From Rossellomorea sp. BNER (GTDB lineage Bacteria; Bacillota; Bacilli; Bacillales; Bacillaceae_B), in the NCBI GenBank assembly GCA_024213275.1, contig JANAVG010000002.1, positions 310,001 through 374,000 of the forward strand: a stretch of DNA of 64,000 bases. Reading direction: 5' to 3'. Every line of letters begins with the position of its first letter. Within the stretch, counting starts at the first letter, position 1. The position numbers were made by a program, and so were the translations under genes. Positions 34,475-42,539 of the stretch are shown one piece after another. The notes under the pieces were generated by a model, which ran no database searches, was not told the origin of the DNA, and saw only the letters and a list, made by a program, of their open reading frames with translations.

Positions 34475-34894
34475 ATGCCTACACCGAGTATGGAGGATTA
34501 TATAGAACAAATATATTTACTAATTGAAAATAAAGGGTATGCAAGAGTATCTGATATTGCAGAATCACTTTCAGTCCATCCCTCCTCAGTAACTAAGATG
34601 GTTCAGAAATTAGATAAAGACGACTATCTAGTATATGAAAAATATCGTGGACTAGTTTTAACTTCAAAAGGGAATAAAATTGGAAAACGATTAGTTTACA
34701 GACATGATCTGTTAGAGCAATTCTTACGTGTCATTGGTGTAAAAGAAGAAAATATTTATGAGGACGTTGAAGGTATTGAACATCACTTAAGCTGGGATTC
34801 TATTGATCGAATTGGAGATCTTGTTCAATATTTTGAAGAGAATAATAACCGAATAAGTGATTTGAAAACCATACAAGAAAAAAATGATGCATGA
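34475..34894 (+). CDS. mntR: Manganese-responsive transcriptional regulator MntR
   Basis: A DtxR-family repressor that senses Mn(II) and controls manganese uptake and efflux. The 139-residue protein has an N-terminal winged helix and a dimer/metal domain. All six B. subtilis metal ligands are present at the same numbers: Asp8, Glu11, His77, Glu99, Glu102 and His103. GGAGGGTG precedes the ATG at 34475; the frame's earlier codons from 34451 are not needed. It ends in a strong terminator. Its neighbour is a decayed metal permease. Confidence 0.96.
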   Translation: MPTPSMEDYIEQIYLLIENKGYARVSDIAESLSVHPSSVTKMVQKLDKDDYLVYEKYRGLVLTSKGNKIGKRLVYRHDLLEQFLRVIGVKEENIYEDVEGIEHHLSWDSIDRIGDLVQYFEENNNRISDLKTIQEKNDA

Positions 34895-34905
34895 TGTAAG
34901 GAATG

Positions 34906-34951
34906 AAGCTGATGTGAAAGAGGAATGACCTTTTTCTCATCAGCTTTTTTT
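34906..34951 (+). terminator. Terminator after mntR
   Basis: AAGCTGATG at 34906-34914 pairs with CATCAGCTT, extended by GAAAGAGG/CCTTTTTC inside, with a T run after. Confidence 0.85.
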
Positions 34952-34981
34952 CTGTTTCTGGTCGTTTAAAAATTATAAAGT

Positions 34982-35206
34982 CTAAAATATAGTTGGATAA
35001 CTGGAGAAATTCTCATCATCTGAAAGTGTATTAGTCAAATGAGTATATCCCTCATCATCCTCTCTAATATCGATGCCTGTAATGAGACCTTCTTCTACCT
35101 CAAGAGCAGCTTTCCGATAAGAAATAATCCTTCCCGATGAAGTTTGGAAATTGATGATATCTCCATTCACATTTCTTTGAACTTTAATAATTTCTTCCAA
35201 GTTCAT
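34982..35206 (-). CDS. DUF3892-family small protein
   Basis: A 74-residue protein reading MNLEEIIKVQRNVNGDIINF, then SGRIISYRKAALEVEEG and DDEGYTHLTNT. This is the DUF3892 pattern of short beta-rich Bacillus proteins of unknown role. The frame extends to 35248, but AAAGGAG is correctly placed for the ATG at 35206. It converges with mntR and diverges from the methyltransferase. Confidence 0.78.
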   Translation of the reverse strand: MNLEEIIKVQRNVNGDIINFQTSSGRIISYRKAALEVEEGLITGIDIREDDEGYTHLTNTLSDDENFSSYPTIF

Positions 35207-35343
35207 GTCAACTCCTTTGAAACCAGATTTCATCATTATTATGGTCAAAAATGAAGAATCTAAAAATCATAGAAGGATTTTTCCTGAGAAATTCAGAATT
35301 GATAATAGTAGAGAAAATGTCGAAGAAAGTTGAAGGTGTAAAA

Positions 35344-36024
35344 ATGACAAGTAATCAATGGCATCTTAATGCAAAAGAAAAATGGGATGAAAATGCTGTC
35401 ACTTGGCATAGCAAAAGCATTAGTAATTGGCATGATGGTAGTCGAAAGGAAATCGTCCCATTTATAAAAAAACATATCCCACAAGCTTCAAAGATTGCAG
35501 ATCTTGGATGTGGGGATGGATATGGTTCTTTTCGCCTTTGGGAAGAAGGTTATTCTGTTATAGGGGTGGATCTTTCTCAGAAAATGATTGATTTAGCAAG
35601 GAAACAAGAAAAAGAAAGGTTGCAATTTGTACAGGGTGATTTATCAAATATCCCGTTTAAAAAAGAATCATTTGATGGTGCTATGGCCATCAACTCTTTA
35701 GAGTGGACAAGCGATCCTTTTCATTCACTTGAAGAAATTAGGCGAGTAGTGAAGTTAAAGGGGCTAGTATGTATTGCGATATTAGGTCCTACAGCACATC
35801 CAAGACAAAATGCCTTTCCTAGATTAAGAGGAGAAGAAGTGATTTGTAATACGATGATGCCTTGGGAACTAGAAGAATTAGCCATAAATAATGGGTGGGA
35901 AAAAGTAGATGAACATTGGGTTTACAAGAAGGGTGTAAGCCCAAGCTTAACTGAAAACCTGTCTAATGAATTAAAACAATCTCTTACTTTTATGACATTG
36001 TTTCTATTTAAGCGAATGCAATAA
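35344..36024 (+). CDS. Class I SAM-dependent methyltransferase
   Basis: A 226-residue methyltransferase of the methyltransferase_11 type. Motif I is IADLGCGDGYGSF; the acidic strand-2 end is VIGVDLSQKM; motif II is FVQGDLSNIPF. The post-motif text SLEWTSDPFHSLEEIRRVVK is like small-molecule (UbiE-type) enzymes. GAAGGTG fits the ATG at 35344, although the frame is open from 35251. It is 18 bases ahead of the AIM24 gene. The substrate cannot be told. Confidence 0.88.
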   Translation: MTSNQWHLNAKEKWDENAVTWHSKSISNWHDGSRKEIVPFIKKHIPQASKIADLGCGDGYGSFRLWEEGYSVIGVDLSQKMIDLARKQEKERLQFVQGDLSNIPFKKESFDGAMAINSLEWTSDPFHSLEEIRRVVKLKGLVCIAILGPTAHPRQNAFPRLRGEEVICNTMMPWELEELAINNGWEKVDEHWVYKKGVSPSLTENLSNELKQSLTFMTLFLFKRMQ

Positions 36025-36042
36025 AAATGGGAGGTATTTGTG

Positions 36043-36738
36043 ATGGAACAGAAATATTCAATAGACGAATTTATTAATCAAACAAAGCAAGAAGACAAAG
36101 GGCAAGGATACTTCGAATTGGAAACACCAAGGATGCTCGAAGTAAATTTACAAGGACAAGTTTGGGCTAAAGCGGGGGCAATGGTTTCATACCGTGGTCA
36201 AATAAAGTTTGTGAGAGAAGGCGTCTTAGAACATGGTATTGGAAAGCTTTTCAAAAAAGCTTTATCAGGTGAAGGTACTTCATTAATGAAAGCGAATGGA
36301 AATGGAAAGCTTTATTTAGCGGATCAGGGAAAGAAAATTTCCATTCTTAAGCTTCAAAGTGATTCAATATACGTAAATGGAAATGACCTATTAGCCTTTG
36401 AACCTGGGTTAGACTGGGATATTAAGATGATGAGGAAGGTAGCAGGAATGCTTTCAGGAGGGCTATTTAATGTCAGAATTGAAGGTACCGGACTTGTTGC
36501 GATTACATCTCACTATGAGCCATTGACGCTATTAGTTAACAGTGGTCAACCAGTTTATACTGATCCGAATGCAACTGTTGCATGGTCAGGAAATCTTCAA
36601 CCTGAATTTGTTACAGATGTATCGCTGAAAACATTTTTAGGAAGAGGAAGCGGTGAATCTGTACAAATGAAATTCGAAGGTGAAGGTTTTGTGGTAGTGC
36701 AACCATTTGAAGAAGTGTATTTTAGTCAGCAAAGCTAA
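36043..36738 (+). CDS. AIM24 family protein
   Basis: A 231-residue protein of the AIM24/TerD-like beta family. Characteristic text includes LQGQVWAKAGAMVSYRGQIKF, GNGKLYLADQGKKI and GSGESVQMKFEGEGFVVVQP. No membrane helix or enzymatic motif. GGGAGG at 36029-36034 fits the ATG at 36043; a GTG lies one codon earlier. It follows the methyltransferase closely and probably shares its transcript. The biochemical role of bacterial AIM24 proteins is not established. Confidence 0.88.
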   Translation: MEQKYSIDEFINQTKQEDKGQGYFELETPRMLEVNLQGQVWAKAGAMVSYRGQIKFVREGVLEHGIGKLFKKALSGEGTSLMKANGNGKLYLADQGKKISILKLQSDSIYVNGNDLLAFEPGLDWDIKMMRKVAGMLSGGLFNVRIEGTGLVAITSHYEPLTLLVNSGQPVYTDPNATVAWSGNLQPEFVTDVSLKTFLGRGSGESVQMKFEGEGFVVVQPFEEVYFSQQS

Positions 36739-36759
36739 AACAATGATCTTATCCTAATA

Positions 36760-36945
36760 AGGACGGAACCACAATGATTATAAACATGGGGCTGTCCCAA
36801 AGAGGGCCGGAACCACTATGATCGTCCGTATATCGAAGATGTCCTGAAGGTTTTTTTCTATAAATGTAAGATAGTTGTGGTTCTTGCCACCTGGTTTTAG
36901 GACATTTCCACTTTTAAGTTGTGGTTCCTGACACCTTTGTTTCAG
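36760..36945. repeat. Palindromic repeat family A, copy 3, apparently nested
   Basis: An inner complete copy (36788-36908) has arms GGGGCTGTCCC and TTAGGACATTTCC, with GGCCGGAACCACTATGA and GTTGTGGTTCTTGCCACC. It is flanked by a second set of halves: GGACGGAACCACAATGATTA on the left (36760-36779) and AAGTTGTGGTTCCTGACACC on the right (36916-36935). The arrangement looks like one copy inserted into another. It fills the gap to the ugtP-like gene. Confidence 0.75.
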
Positions 36946-36958
36946 TTTATTCAGCTAT

Positions 36959-38116
36959 TTAGTGTTCTCCTTTACTTATTGAGTTTACCGTGTTTTTCAT
37001 TGATAAATAGGCTGTTATATCTTCTTGGATTTTACTTGCTGCACTCGCCTGATAGATATTTGTATGACTTTTCTTAATTTGACTGCGATAAGCTTTATCA
37101 AACAGTGATTTATAAACACCATCAATAATATCTTCAAATTTATATGCAATGATGGCTGCATGATTATATTGGAAAAAACGTGCATTTTCCATTTCTTGGC
37201 CAGGATTTGGTCGGAAGAGGATCATTGGTATTTTCATCGCAACTGCTTCAGTTAATGAGATTGCACCAGCTTTTGATACGAGACAATCTGTAATAGAAAA
37301 GAGCTCATGAATGTTATCAATGTAACCAAGTACCTGCATATTGCTATTTGGTTTATGGTTTATTTGGTCTAAACGATCTTTTAGAGATTTATTTTTCCCA
37401 CATACTATGACGAATTGAATTTCAGTGTAGCTTTCTAATTCTTTAATCAGCTTTTCAACTTTTGGAATAATTCCCAATCCGCCCCCTAAGATTGTAATCG
37501 TTTTTTTGTCTTCAACTAAATTAAATTTCTTATAATGCGTGGAGATGCGTAGTGTAGAGTCATTGAATGTAGAACGAATAGGAATACCTGTAATAAGAAT
37601 ACGTTTTTCTTTAATTCCATAACTTATCAATGTTTCCTTTACATTGTGAGATGCAACATAATATCTTTCAATCATAGGATGTGTCCATAGAGGATGTGCA
37701 CAATAATCAGTAATAATTGTAAACGTAGGCACATGTAGTTTTGTTTTATTCCTCAAGTACGCGCTTGCATTTAAAGGAAAAGTAGTAAGGATGAAGGCTG
37801 GTTGATAGGTTTTTATTAACTGCAATAATCTCTTTTTACCGAGATGTTGATAAAAGTAAGCTAATCCCTTTGAAGAAAGTTTATCTGTGCCATAGTAAAA
37901 CATTTTATATAAAGGAGCTCCAATCTTAGTGAAACTTTTCTTTAGAAGTCCCTGTGTGAATAAATGTATAGCCGGATAAGCTTCCCCGTATAAATCGATA
38001 ATATGGACGTTGGTATAGCCTTTTTTTACAAATGTACTCGCAACGGTTTGGGCTGTTTGTATATGGCCCTCGCCATAATGTGCCGTTAAAATTAAAATGG
38101 ATTCATTCTGGTGCAT
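36959..38116 (-). CDS. ugtP: UgtP-like diacylglycerol glucosyltransferase (MGDG synthase family)
   Basis: A GT28-type enzyme of 385 residues, about the size of B. subtilis UgtP (YpfP), which adds glucose to diacylglycerol to make glycolipids and the lipoteichoic acid anchor. The N-terminal MGDG-synthase domain shows ILILTAHYGEGHIQTAQTV and KMFYYGTDKLS; the C-terminal domain shows TILGGGLGIIPKVEKL, VIVCGKNKSL and FRPNPGQEMENARFF. The nucleotide-binding segment is SKAGAISLTEA, where B. subtilis has KPGGITLTE. It is membrane-associated and transcribed alone, towards the repeat. Confidence 0.82.
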   Translation of the reverse strand: MHQNESILILTAHYGEGHIQTAQTVASTFVKKGYTNVHIIDLYGEAYPAIHLFTQGLLKKSFTKIGAPLYKMFYYGTDKLSSKGLAYFYQHLGKKRLLQLIKTYQPAFILTTFPLNASAYLRNKTKLHVPTFTIITDYCAHPLWTHPMIERYYVASHNVKETLISYGIKEKRILITGIPIRSTFNDSTLRISTHYKKFNLVEDKKTITILGGGLGIIPKVEKLIKELESYTEIQFVIVCGKNKSLKDRLDQINHKPNSNMQVLGYIDNIHELFSITDCLVSKAGAISLTEAVAMKIPMILFRPNPGQEMENARFFQYNHAAIIAYKFEDIIDGVYKSLFDKAYRSQIKKSHTNIYQASAASKIQEDITAYLSMKNTVNSISKGEH

Positions 38117-38306
38117 GTAATGCCCCCTCTTTATAGAATGATTTTATTACAGCTGATACTATTAGATTACAAATTTTTTGTAAATCTTGTATAAACAGTA
38201 GCCTGTTTTTTTGTAAAAAATAGAAAGACTCAATAGAAAATTTTTACACAACCAACAAGTGGAATGATAAGATGAGAAAAAAGATCCATAAATGGAGGAA
38301 AAGAGA

Positions 38307-39995
38307 ATGTCAGTACACGCTAAACACCAATCAGATATTGAAATTGCACAGGCCTCAACGCTGAAACCAATAAATGAAATTGCTAAACAAATAGGATTGA
38401 AACCAGAGGATATCGAATTATATGGACGTTATAAAGCGAAGATTACATATGAAGCATTACACCAAATGAAAGATGTTAAAAATGGGAAACTCGTACTAGT
38501 AACTTCCATTAATCCAACACCAGCAGGAGAAGGGAAATCCACTGTAACGGTTGGTTTAGGAGATGCTTTTAACTTAATAGGAGAAAAGGCAATGATTGCG
38601 ATGCGTGAACCCTCTCTCGGGCCAACAATGGGGATGAAAGGTGGAGCGACTGGAGGGGGTTATGCTCAAGTCCTTCCAATGGAAGATATAAACCTGCATT
38701 TTACAGGAGATATTCATGCCATTACAACGGCAAATAATGCTCTTTCTGCACTCATCGATAATCATATACACCAAGGAAATGATTTAGGAATTGATTCACG
38801 AAGAATTACATGGAAAAGATGCATTGATATGAATGATAGGGCTTTAAGACAAGTCGTTATTGGGCTGGGCGGACCTGTTCAAGGTGTTCCTCGTGAAGAT
38901 GGTTTCGATATTACGGTAGCATCTGAAATAATGGCTGTTCTTTGTTTAAGTAGAGATTTGCAGGATTTAAAGAAACGCCTTTCTAGTATGGTGATTGGAT
39001 ACAAATATGACAGAACCCCAGTTACAGTTAAAGACTTAGGGGTAGAAGGTGCATTGACTCTTCTTTTAAAAGACGCATTAAAACCTAATTTAGTTCAAAC
39101 CATTGAGCACACCCCTGCACTTATACATGGAGGTCCGTTTGCAAATATTGCTCATGGCTGTAATAGTGTGATGGCTACAAATGCGGCATTGAAGCTTTCA
39201 GATATTGTTGTAACCGAAGCAGGATTTGGAGCAGATCTTGGAGCAGAAAAATTCTTGAACATTAAAACCCGTGCATTAGGAGCTCAGCCGAATGCTGTTG
39301 TACTCGTTGCTACGGTTCGCGCATTAAAAATGCATGGTGGGCAAAGTAAAGGAGAATTGGATACTGAAGATTTACTTGCCTTAGAAAGAGGACTGCGAAA
39401 TTTAAAAAAACATATGGAAACTCTTGAGAAATTTGGTGTTCCATTTGTAATTGCGATTAATCGCTTTATCACGGATACCGATTTAGAATTGAATGCTCTG
39501 CAAAAATGGTGTGAAGACCAAGATGTTTCAGTTTCATTAACTGAGGTTTGGGAGCATGGTGGAAAAGGAGGTCTAGACTTAGCTCAAAAGGTACTTGAAA
39601 CCATGGAGAAGAATGAAAATAATTTCACCCCTTTATATGATATAGAAACAGGTATTGAAGAAAAAATTAAAATAATAGCTATGAATGTTTATGGAGCAAA
39701 AAATGTAGAGTTCTCTTTAAAAGCAAAAAAACAATTAAATGAAATTGAAAAAAACGAATGGGCTCGTCTACCTGTCTGTATGGCGAAAACACAATATTCA
39801 TTATCCGATGATGCGAAAAATTTAGGACGGCCTGAAAATTTCATCATAACTATCCGTGAATTACGACCAAAAATTGGTGCAGGTTTTATTGTGGCTTTAA
39901 CAGGAGAAGTAATGACCATGCCAGGGTTACCCAACCAGCCAGCAGCGTACCAAATGGATGTTGATGAACAAGGAAAGGCAATCGGGCTATTCTAG
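38307..39995 (+). CDS. fhs: Formate--tetrahydrofolate ligase
   Basis: Makes 10-formyl-THF from formate, THF and ATP in one-carbon metabolism. The 562-residue protein has the ATP-binding loop [19 protein letters not shown] near residues 69-87 and the [20 protein letters not shown] segment, with [15 protein letters not shown] and later [20 protein letters not shown] typical of Fhs. AATGGAGGAAAAG precedes the ATG at 38307, although the frame starts at 38292. It stands alone between ugtP and a repeat. Confidence 0.97.
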   Translation: MSVHAKHQSDIEIAQASTLKPINEIAKQIGLKPEDIELYGRYKAKITYEALHQMKDVKNGKLVLVTSINPTPAGEGKSTVTVGLGDAFNLIGEKAMIAMREPSLGPTMGMKGGATGGGYAQVLPMEDINLHFTGDIHAITTANNALSALIDNHIHQGNDLGIDSRRITWKRCIDMNDRALRQVVIGLGGPVQGVPREDGFDITVASEIMAVLCLSRDLQDLKKRLSSMVIGYKYDRTPVTVKDLGVEGALTLLLKDALKPNLVQTIEHTPALIHGGPFANIAHGCNSVMATNAALKLSDIVVTEAGFGADLGAEKFLNIKTRALGAQPNAVVLVATVRALKMHGGQSKGELDTEDLLALERGLRNLKKHMETLEKFGVPFVIAINRFITDTDLELNALQKWCEDQDVSVSLTEVWEHGGKGGLDLAQKVLETMEKNENNFTPLYDIETGIEEKIKIIAMNVYGAKNVEFSLKAKKQLNEIEKNEWARLPVCMAKTQYSLSDDAKNLGRPENFIITIRELRPKIGAGFIVALTGEVMTMPGLPNQPAAYQMDVDEQGKAIGLF

Positions 39996-40007
39996 AAAGT
40001 TGAAACA

Positions 40008-40127
40008 GGTGCTATCCCAAAACCAATGTGTCAGGAACCATAATTTCAATATATATAAGGTAGCCTTAGGGACATCTTCTATATATGGACGAGCATGGTG
40101 GTTTCGGACCCCTTATGGGACAGCACC
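40008..40127. repeat. Palindromic repeat family A, copy 4
   Basis: Arms GGTGCTATCCCAAAA (40008) and TTATGGGACAGCACC (to 40127). The inner text GTGTCAGGAACCATAAT and GGTGGTTTCGGACCCC matches copy 1 closely. It begins 12 bases after the fhs stop and may serve as its terminator. Confidence 0.82.
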
Positions 40128-40156
40128 GTTTTATATTACATATTTGAGGAGGAACT

Positions 40157-40642
40157 ATGTTTGATCCAACAGCATTTGACAATTTAAAGGTAGTCTTAGA
40201 AGGTGCCGTGTATGATCTGGAGTTAAATGGTGATCTGAAAATTGTAAACCGAAAAGACTTAGTAGATCTAGCTTCCCTTTCAAGAACCTATTCTATCTAT
40301 TTTCACTCATGTTTACATATGGATGTTCATGCGAAAATGGAACTCTCGGCAGGATTAGAAGAATTATCAGGTGAATTATTATTAAAGAAAAAAGAAAGAG
40401 GGGCTTCCATTCAAATATCATATGAAGGAAAATTAACGAAAACTCATTATGAGTATTTACTTGCTTCATGGGGAGCAAGAGAGGTGGAGTGGCTTGAGGT
40501 TTATTCCAACAGAAAGCCATTAGTTTGTAAAGCAATTGTCCATTTTGACAGATTTATAACAGAAGAAATGATTGATGAATTACCAGCACTAGTCCGACAT
40601 CTTCTCCAAACATTAGATGAGATTCCGCATTCATCGTCATAG
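40157..40642 (+). CDS. Hypothetical protein of unrecognised family
   Basis: A 161-residue soluble protein, alternating beta and helical stretches, starting FDPTAFDNLKVVLEGAVYDL. Other readable parts are SIYFHSCLHMDVHAKMELSA and AIVHFDRFITEEMIDELPAL. No catalytic or metal motif is apparent. A GAGGAGGA site precedes the ATG. It lies 45 bases ahead of the first DegV-type gene and may share its transcript. The typical core-genome codon use suggests a conserved vertical gene. Confidence 0.7.
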   Translation: MFDPTAFDNLKVVLEGAVYDLELNGDLKIVNRKDLVDLASLSRTYSIYFHSCLHMDVHAKMELSAGLEELSGELLLKKKERGASIQISYEGKLTKTHYEYLLASWGAREVEWLEVYSNRKPLVCKAIVHFDRFITEEMIDELPALVRHLLQTLDEIPHSSS

Positions 40643-40686
40643 ACTAATACGACTCATACATATAAATATAAAAAGGGGGCATTGTT

Positions 40687-41532
40687 TTGAAGATAGCATG
40701 GGTTACAGATAGTACAGTTCATAACACGGAGGCTATCAATAAACATCCTGATATTTATGTTGTCCCCATGACCATTTTGATTGGTGATGATGAATATCAA
40801 GATGGAATTGAGTTGACACCTCATGAATTATTCAAAACATTAAATTCGAGTGATAAGGAAGTAAAAACTTCTCAACCTTCTATTGGAATCTTTCAAGAGC
40901 TTTATGAACAGCTTGCTGGTTCTTATGATCGGATTATTTCCATCCATGTATCTTCTCATTTTAGCGGAACTGTTTCTTCTGCTACTCAAGCCGCACAATT
41001 GGTAGAAATCCCAGTAGACGTGATTGATTCAAAGATATTATCGAATCCGTTAACAGAACTCATTTTATCCGGAATTAAGTGGTTAGAAAATGGTATCCCG
41101 ATAGAAGGGGTTATTCACCAATTAGAGAGAAAAATAGATAGAGCTGAAACCTATGTCATGGTAGGAAGCTTAGAGCAGCTTCATAAGAGCGGGCGGATGA
41201 ATGGACTATCTTTCTTTATAGGATCTGTGCTGAAGATTAAGCCAATCCTATCCATTGAGGAAGGTAAGTTATCAGTGAAAGAGAAAGTTAGAAGCATTAA
41301 TAAAGGATATAGTAGAATGAAAGACTATTTTGATGATGCACTTTCGAGAAGGAGAATTCACACAGTATCGATTCTGTACGGTTTAAATAAAAATGATGCA
41401 CTAAACTGGATTGAAGAATTCTCGGTAAAGTACCCAGGCATTTCATTCACTGCCAACCCACTTGGTGCTGTCATAGGAGTTCATGTAGGAGAGAGCACCT
41501 TAGGTATTAGTTGGTTTGCGGAAGAAGATTAA
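40687..41532 (+). CDS. DegV family (FakB-like) lipid-binding protein, copy 1
   Basis: A 281-residue DegV-fold protein; relatives (FakB) hold a fatty acid for phosphorylation by FakA. It begins KIAWVTDSTV and has the TSQPSIGIFQELYEQL motif and the binding-pocket text IHVSSHFSGTVSSATQAAQL. The C-terminal SLEQLHKSGRMNGLSFFIGS and GVHVGESTLGISWF complete the family pattern. The start is a TTG after an AAAGGGGGC site. A second paralogue lies at 51947-52789, suggesting different fatty-acid preferences. Confidence 0.9.
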   Translation: MKIAWVTDSTVHNTEAINKHPDIYVVPMTILIGDDEYQDGIELTPHELFKTLNSSDKEVKTSQPSIGIFQELYEQLAGSYDRIISIHVSSHFSGTVSSATQAAQLVEIPVDVIDSKILSNPLTELILSGIKWLENGIPIEGVIHQLERKIDRAETYVMVGSLEQLHKSGRMNGLSFFIGSVLKIKPILSIEEGKLSVKEKVRSINKGYSRMKDYFDDALSRRRIHTVSILYGLNKNDALNWIEEFSVKYPGISFTANPLGAVIGVHVGESTLGISWFAEED

Positions 41533-41539
41533 TAAAAGG

Positions 41540-41797
41540 AATGGTTGACACATAAGGGTTTGGAACCGTGCTTATTGTGTATAAAATTTACAGTGTGTAC
41601 GGATAGAAAGATTTATCAGTGGCAAGCTCCAGCGCCTAGGCCTTCGAGTCATAAGCCAAGCCCCATAGAAAGGGAAAAGACACCCTTTCTATGGGACTCG
41701 TCTTATGCTGGTCAGGCCTGTTCAAGGCGCTTCCGCTTTTCTTGTGAAGTAGTGATTCCTTACATCTTGGTGTGGGACAGCCTCTTTTATATCGAAT
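41540..41797. repeat. Palindromic repeat family A, copy 5, interrupted
   Basis: A diverged family A copy: the left half has GGTTGACACATAAGGGTTTGGAACCGTG, shown here as GGTTGACACATAAGGG and TTTGGAACCG; the right half has GTAGTGATTCCTTACATCTT and GTGTGGGACAGCCTCTTTT. The two halves are split by the GC-rich element at 41618-41740. Together they fill the 362-base gap before ypgQ, and the open frames here are accidental. Confidence 0.65.
41618..41740. repeat. GC-rich palindromic element (family B) inside the family A copy
   Basis: The ends GCAAGCTCCAGCGCCTAGGCC and TCAGGCCTGTTCAAGGCGCT are partly complementary (given here in pieces: AGCGCCTAGGCC and GGCCTGTTCAAGGCGCT). The centre is a perfect 13-bp hairpin, CCCATAGAAAGGG at 41662-41674 with its complement at 41683-41695. 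The outer text resembles a short repeat widespread in Bacillus genomes. Confidence 0.72.
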
Positions 41798-41894
41798 ATT
41801 CCATGAAGTATAGGTTTAGTAAGAGTCTTGTCTTTCTAAGGTGCCGATTCTTATTAGATAATCTGTTACAATGTTTATGAGAGGAGAAGATGTT

Positions 41895-42539
41895 ATGAAT
41901 GAGGCGATACTCCTTACTGAAAATGAAGTGAAAGGCATTTTAGAAAAAGATGCAAGTGGTCATGATTGGCATCATATTGATAGGGTACGTAAATTGGCCT
42001 TACATATTGGAAGAAAAGAAGGTATCAATGATCTACATATCATTGAGTTATCTGCATTACTTCACGATGTCTCAGACGACAAATTACAACCCTCATACAT
42101 GAGAGGTCAAGAACTTCTAGAGTCTATTCTAGATCAATTAAATTTACACCAAATAGATAAAAGTAAAATAAAAAGCATTATTGATTCGGTTTCTTTTAAA
42201 GGTGGTAATCAAAAACCATTATCATCTATAGAAGCAAAGATTGTGAGAGACGCTGATCGTCTTGATGCCATAGGAGCTATTGGTATCGCAAGAACATTTG
42301 CATATGGAGGAAGTAAAGGTCAGTCCTTGTATAACCCTGAATTATCGGTTAGAAAAAATATGACTTTAGAGGAATACCGAAATGGTGAATCCTCTTCAAT
42401 CCATCACTTTTATGAGAAGCTTCTTACCCTGAAAGATAGTATGTGTACCAACACAGGAAGAGAGATTGCCGAAGAACGTCATACATATATGGAAGGCTTT
42501 TTGAAACAATTTTTTAATGAATGGAATGGTCATCAATGA
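41895..42539 (+). CDS. ypgQ: HD-domain hydrolase YpgQ
   Basis: A 214-residue metal-dependent phosphohydrolase; B. subtilis YpgQ is a nucleotide pyrophosphohydrolase. HD-fold ligands are visible in SGHDWHHIDRVRKL (residues 21-34), ALLHDVSDDK (His57-Asp58) and IVRDADRLDAIGAIG. GAGAGGAG precedes the ATG at 41895; the frame opens at 41871. It overlaps the ABC-F gene by 4 bases (ATGA), so both are coupled. It is followed two genes later by ypgR, as in B. subtilis. Confidence 0.9.
   Translation: MNEAILLTENEVKGILEKDASGHDWHHIDRVRKLALHIGRKEGINDLHIIELSALLHDVSDDKLQPSYMRGQELLESILDQLNLHQIDKSKIKSIIDSVSFKGGNQKPLSSIEAKIVRDADRLDAIGAIGIARTFAYGGSKGQSLYNPELSVRKNMTLEEYRNGESSSIHHFYEKLLTLKDSMCTNTGREIAEERHTYMEGFLKQFFNEWNGHQ

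Noticed and set aside
41545-41880. 111-codon plus-strand open frame
   Set aside because: It runs through the nested A/B palindromic repeats; no ribosome site and no protein-like pattern.
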